DNA of 64,000 nt from Plantago ovata (lineage: Eukaryota > Streptophyta > Magnoliopsida > Lamiales > Plantaginaceae), in contig CM051458.1 of assembly GCA_028274465.1 (NCBI GenBank), positions 100,642,855-100,706,854 on the forward strand, in the 5' to 3' direction. The notes beneath the pieces were generated by a model, which did no database searches, was not told the origin of the DNA, and was given only the letters and a program-made list of their open reading frames with translations. Shown piece by piece: positions 61,478 through 64,000 of this stretch (positions are counted from its first letter, which is position 1; the number at the start of each line of letters is the position of its first letter). The position numbers were made by a program, and so were the translations under genes.

Positions 61478-61765
61478 TGAAGAAGTAACAGTAATTGGGA
61501 ATTGGGATTGGGTTTGGTCAGTACTTGAGCTGCCTAATAAAATTAGGATTGTCCTTTGGCATCATTGAGATTTGAGGATATAAAAGTTTTGTCACTTAGT
61601 TTTAGTTCAGTCTCAATTGTTTATGTTTCTAGACTCGGACATAAATTGGTGCACTTGTTAGTCCAGGATGCTATTTATGATAGTGATGGTTTTGAAACTC
61701 TACCATTTGACAATCCGAATGTAATCGTTTTTGGTGGTAACATTATATGCAATTTTTTTCCTTGA
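61478..61765 (+). pseudogene. LINE remnant (zf-RVT start and RNase H end)
   Basis: One frame reads WDWVWSVLELPNKIRIVLWH, a match to the zf-RVT opening (W-ELPxKIRxFLW), and stops. The next, from 61556, reads FSSVSIVYVSRLGHKLVHLL and continues QDAIY, like the C-terminal part of the plant reverse-transcriptase-like RNase H domain (VxRxxNxxAHxLA). The domains that should lie between are missing, so this is an internally deleted fragment distinct from the one at 32 kb. Confidence 0.6.
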
Positions 61766-63991
61766 AAGAAACTTTGGTAAATTAGCAGAAAGTACTAGTT
61801 GGATAGTGTAACGACCCAAACTTCTATAATTGCTGGTTCTGAAAACTCTTATAAATGTACCAATTGCACTTCGATCTATAAGTTAAAACTCGTAGTTGCT
61901 TAATTAATTAGGAGAGAAAATACTAAATTAGGATGTGATTTACTGCTCATAGCCTGGGTGTCTGTACAAACTTATCTTCTACAGTATGAATAGTCACTTG
62001 TAGGAGTTTTCTTTTGTATAGGCATTAATATTGGTGCATGCATCACATAATTCACATTCCACACAAGTTACAGTACTAAAACTAGTTTACTATAGGTAAA
62101 AGCAACAGTGTTAGACCACTTTGTGCAGTTATGCTGTAAGTTTACCCTTAAACCAGTACTCCTTGCCATTTCCTTATACTAAATTTAGGTTCACAACTTC
62201 ATAATACTATAAATTCTCCTAAATTTTCAAGAATAAGTGGTAAAAGAGGACACTTCCACATGGATAGGAGCCCCTCATTTTGAATTGCACATTTGAGGCT
62301 CACTTAAATCTTTCACTAGAATTATAGCAGGTACTTAATCATTTAAGGAACCAAATTATTGGTGTTTTTGCATATATTTTTTACCTAAAATTTGAGGATA
62401 TGTGAAGTTGTAAGATACTACGTACAGTACAAGACTACAAGTGCTCTAGTAGGCATTGATTCTGGTCTGGATGTAGGAGCTTATTTGATGCTACACTCAC
62501 CCCCCAATGCACTCATCACTCACCAACAATGTTGGCAACACAGGTATGGACCCGCGTAGCAACCGCCAGACATGGTGAGTGCATTATATTGGGGTCACGT
62601 ACTGTAACACCAAATAACCTGGTTATAGGTGCTTCCCAATCCCAGTCTTTGAAACAGCCTGCAGAACTGCTTCTTGCTGGTTTTTATCTTTTAAGTTCTA
62701 TTTCAGACCATTGCACCTGTGCAATATTACAAAACATAATAGGCTTGTTTAATTTAGTAAAGAATACTACTACTAACTCTATATATTATCCTTTCATCTT
62801 CATCTTTTTTCCATCTAAAGTTTGAACTTCTTCCTTTTCTTTTCTTTATTTTTTCCCCAAAAAACATGTAATAGTTGTTCAAATCAAAACATTTAAGCAA
62901 AGAAACTGGGAAATCTCTCCTACATAGATTTCATGCAAAAAAATAAAAAGAAAAGTGATCACCATCTTTTAATACTTTATTCCATCACTCAATCAATCAA
63001 TCTACTACTACTAATAAGCTAAGCTTGAAATACTTTATTCCTTGCTCTCTTTTAAGAAAGATGAAAGATGTGAAAGATAGAGTAATCATGAGCAGATGGC
63101 CTCACAAAGAGGACACAGTTCCCAACTCCTTCAAAGAGACAGACAGTCAGTCTTCTCTCTTTCTTCCTACTGTTTCTGCTTCTCTTCTTTCTTTCTTTCT
63201 TTCTCTCAAACTTCCCTTTATCTCTTCCTCTTTATGCATTTGCTTTCTTTGATGATGCTAATATTTGCAGTACTCATCACTCTAACTACTCCAATTATTT
63301 GATCATCTAAAAGTAACTATAATGTTCCATTCTTAGTCACTTTACCAATTTTTGAAACATAATCCTGGCCCCACATGTTTCACTTCTATAGTTATCGTCC
63401 TACACGGCTTTGAAACAAAATAATATGACATCGTTTATAGTTTTCCTTTTTAGCATGTTAAGGACATTATAGCCGTCATCTTTCAAACATTGTACTTCAG
63501 TAATTTGAGAGAACGATATATAGTTAAATTAACATGTACGATTTACTCGATATAGTAATTTCAATGAAAGATTGTTAACACGTGAGATATACGTTATAGT
63601 AATTTGAGAGAAAGATAGTTAGTGTGTACTGAAGTAGTAAGACTTATGTCACAGTAATTTGGGAGATTGGGAAGGTAATATGTGACCGCACTTTGATAAG
63701 CAAATACAATTAAGTGCCTAATAATTTTTGCTACTTTTCATGAAAGAAAGCAGTCCAAGTTCAAATGCTGCAATATCTATCAACTTTTATCCTTTACAAG
63801 AGAAAAAAAAGCTAGAGAGACAACATAGCTTTGCTTCACATGCCATCCACTTTTACATTTTTATGGTTTTTTTGAAGCCTTTCCCTTACTAAACCAACAT
63901 CTACAAGAAAGGCACAAACCTCACTTCATTTCTCCATCTCCTATTAAAACCTCACAACTTCATTCATTCCATTCCAAAAACACACAGCCAA
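61766..63991. other. Intergenic / upstream region of gene at the right edge
   Basis: No complete gene. It contains a small foldback at 62501-62594, the second copy of the duplicated segment (62763-62905), a CT/CTTT-rich tract at about 63150-63240, and four spaced copies of an AGTAATTTGAGAGA-type motif at 63499-63680. TATTAAAACCTCACAACTTC at about 63943 resembles a TATA box followed by a leader. Confidence 0.45.
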
Positions 63992-64000
63992 ATGAGACAA
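63992..64000 (+). CDS. Possible start of a gene cut by the window edge
   Basis: An ATG (reading Met-Arg-Gln) follows a C/A-rich leader and a TATA-like TATTAAAA about 50 bp upstream. Only three codons are present, so the product cannot be named. Confidence 0.25.

Noticed and set aside
63025..63302. Short open frames in the Ser/Phe/Leu-rich region
   Set aside because: They lie over a CT/CTTT-rich tract and show no conserved domain, so composition explains them.

Overview
The window is a stretch of plant nuclear chromosome. The evidence is multi-exon genes with GT..AG introns, plant-only families (OVATE, DYW-type PPR, CYP87-like P450, GT8 IPUT1, F-box), a chloroplast-targeted CPP1-like protein, AT-rich intergenic DNA, Stowaway-type MITEs with CTCCCTCCG-like ends, tRNA-derived SINE remnants and LINE fragments. 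It is a eudicot, perhaps an asterid, but the sequence alone does not settle the species. Nothing here is prokaryotic, and I see no operon-like system.

Layout. 1-9.1 kb (minus strand): an intact F-box gene, a truncated and frameshifted CDC5/MYB splicing-factor pseudogene that keeps an intron, and a 10-exon CPP1-like chloroplast gene. A tRNA-Arg(CCG) gene follows at 9.25 kb. 10.1-15.2 kb (minus): a tandem pair of CYP87-like cytochrome P450 genes, the downstream copy broken by several lesions and the upstream copy intact over nine exons. 16.1-20.5 kb (plus): a ten-exon gene for an IPUT1/PGSIP6-like glucuronosyltransferase. 24.9-28.6 kb (plus): a cationic amino acid transporter whose very GC-rich first exon carries a frameshift. 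28.6-36.9 kb is gene-poor, with a LINE remnant and two copies of a SINE-like repeat. 37.0-41.3 kb (plus): cytosolic-type seryl-tRNA synthetase, nine exons. 43.2-45.1 kb (plus): an MEF22-like DYW-class PPR gene with one frameshift. 45.1-52.4 kb is gene-poor, with a mariner-type MITE and a three-unit tandem array of about 430 bp per unit. 52.4-53.2 kb (plus): an OVATE family gene. 57.5-59.3 kb (plus): an F-box pseudogene split by an insert. 60.5-62 kb: bHLH and LINE remnants. The last 2 kb look like the upstream region of a gene beginning at the right edge.

The genes are ordinary, functionally unrelated neighbours. The points of most interest are the tandem P450 pair with one decaying copy, the degenerate CDC5 segmental copy, the two single-indel frameshifts in otherwise clean genes (real lesions or assembly errors), the triplicated 430-bp array, the local SINE pair, and the duplicated flank around the bHLH remnant. 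I did not find a convincing undescribed biological system. Exon boundaries were read by eye from splice sites and reading-frame continuity and were not computed.
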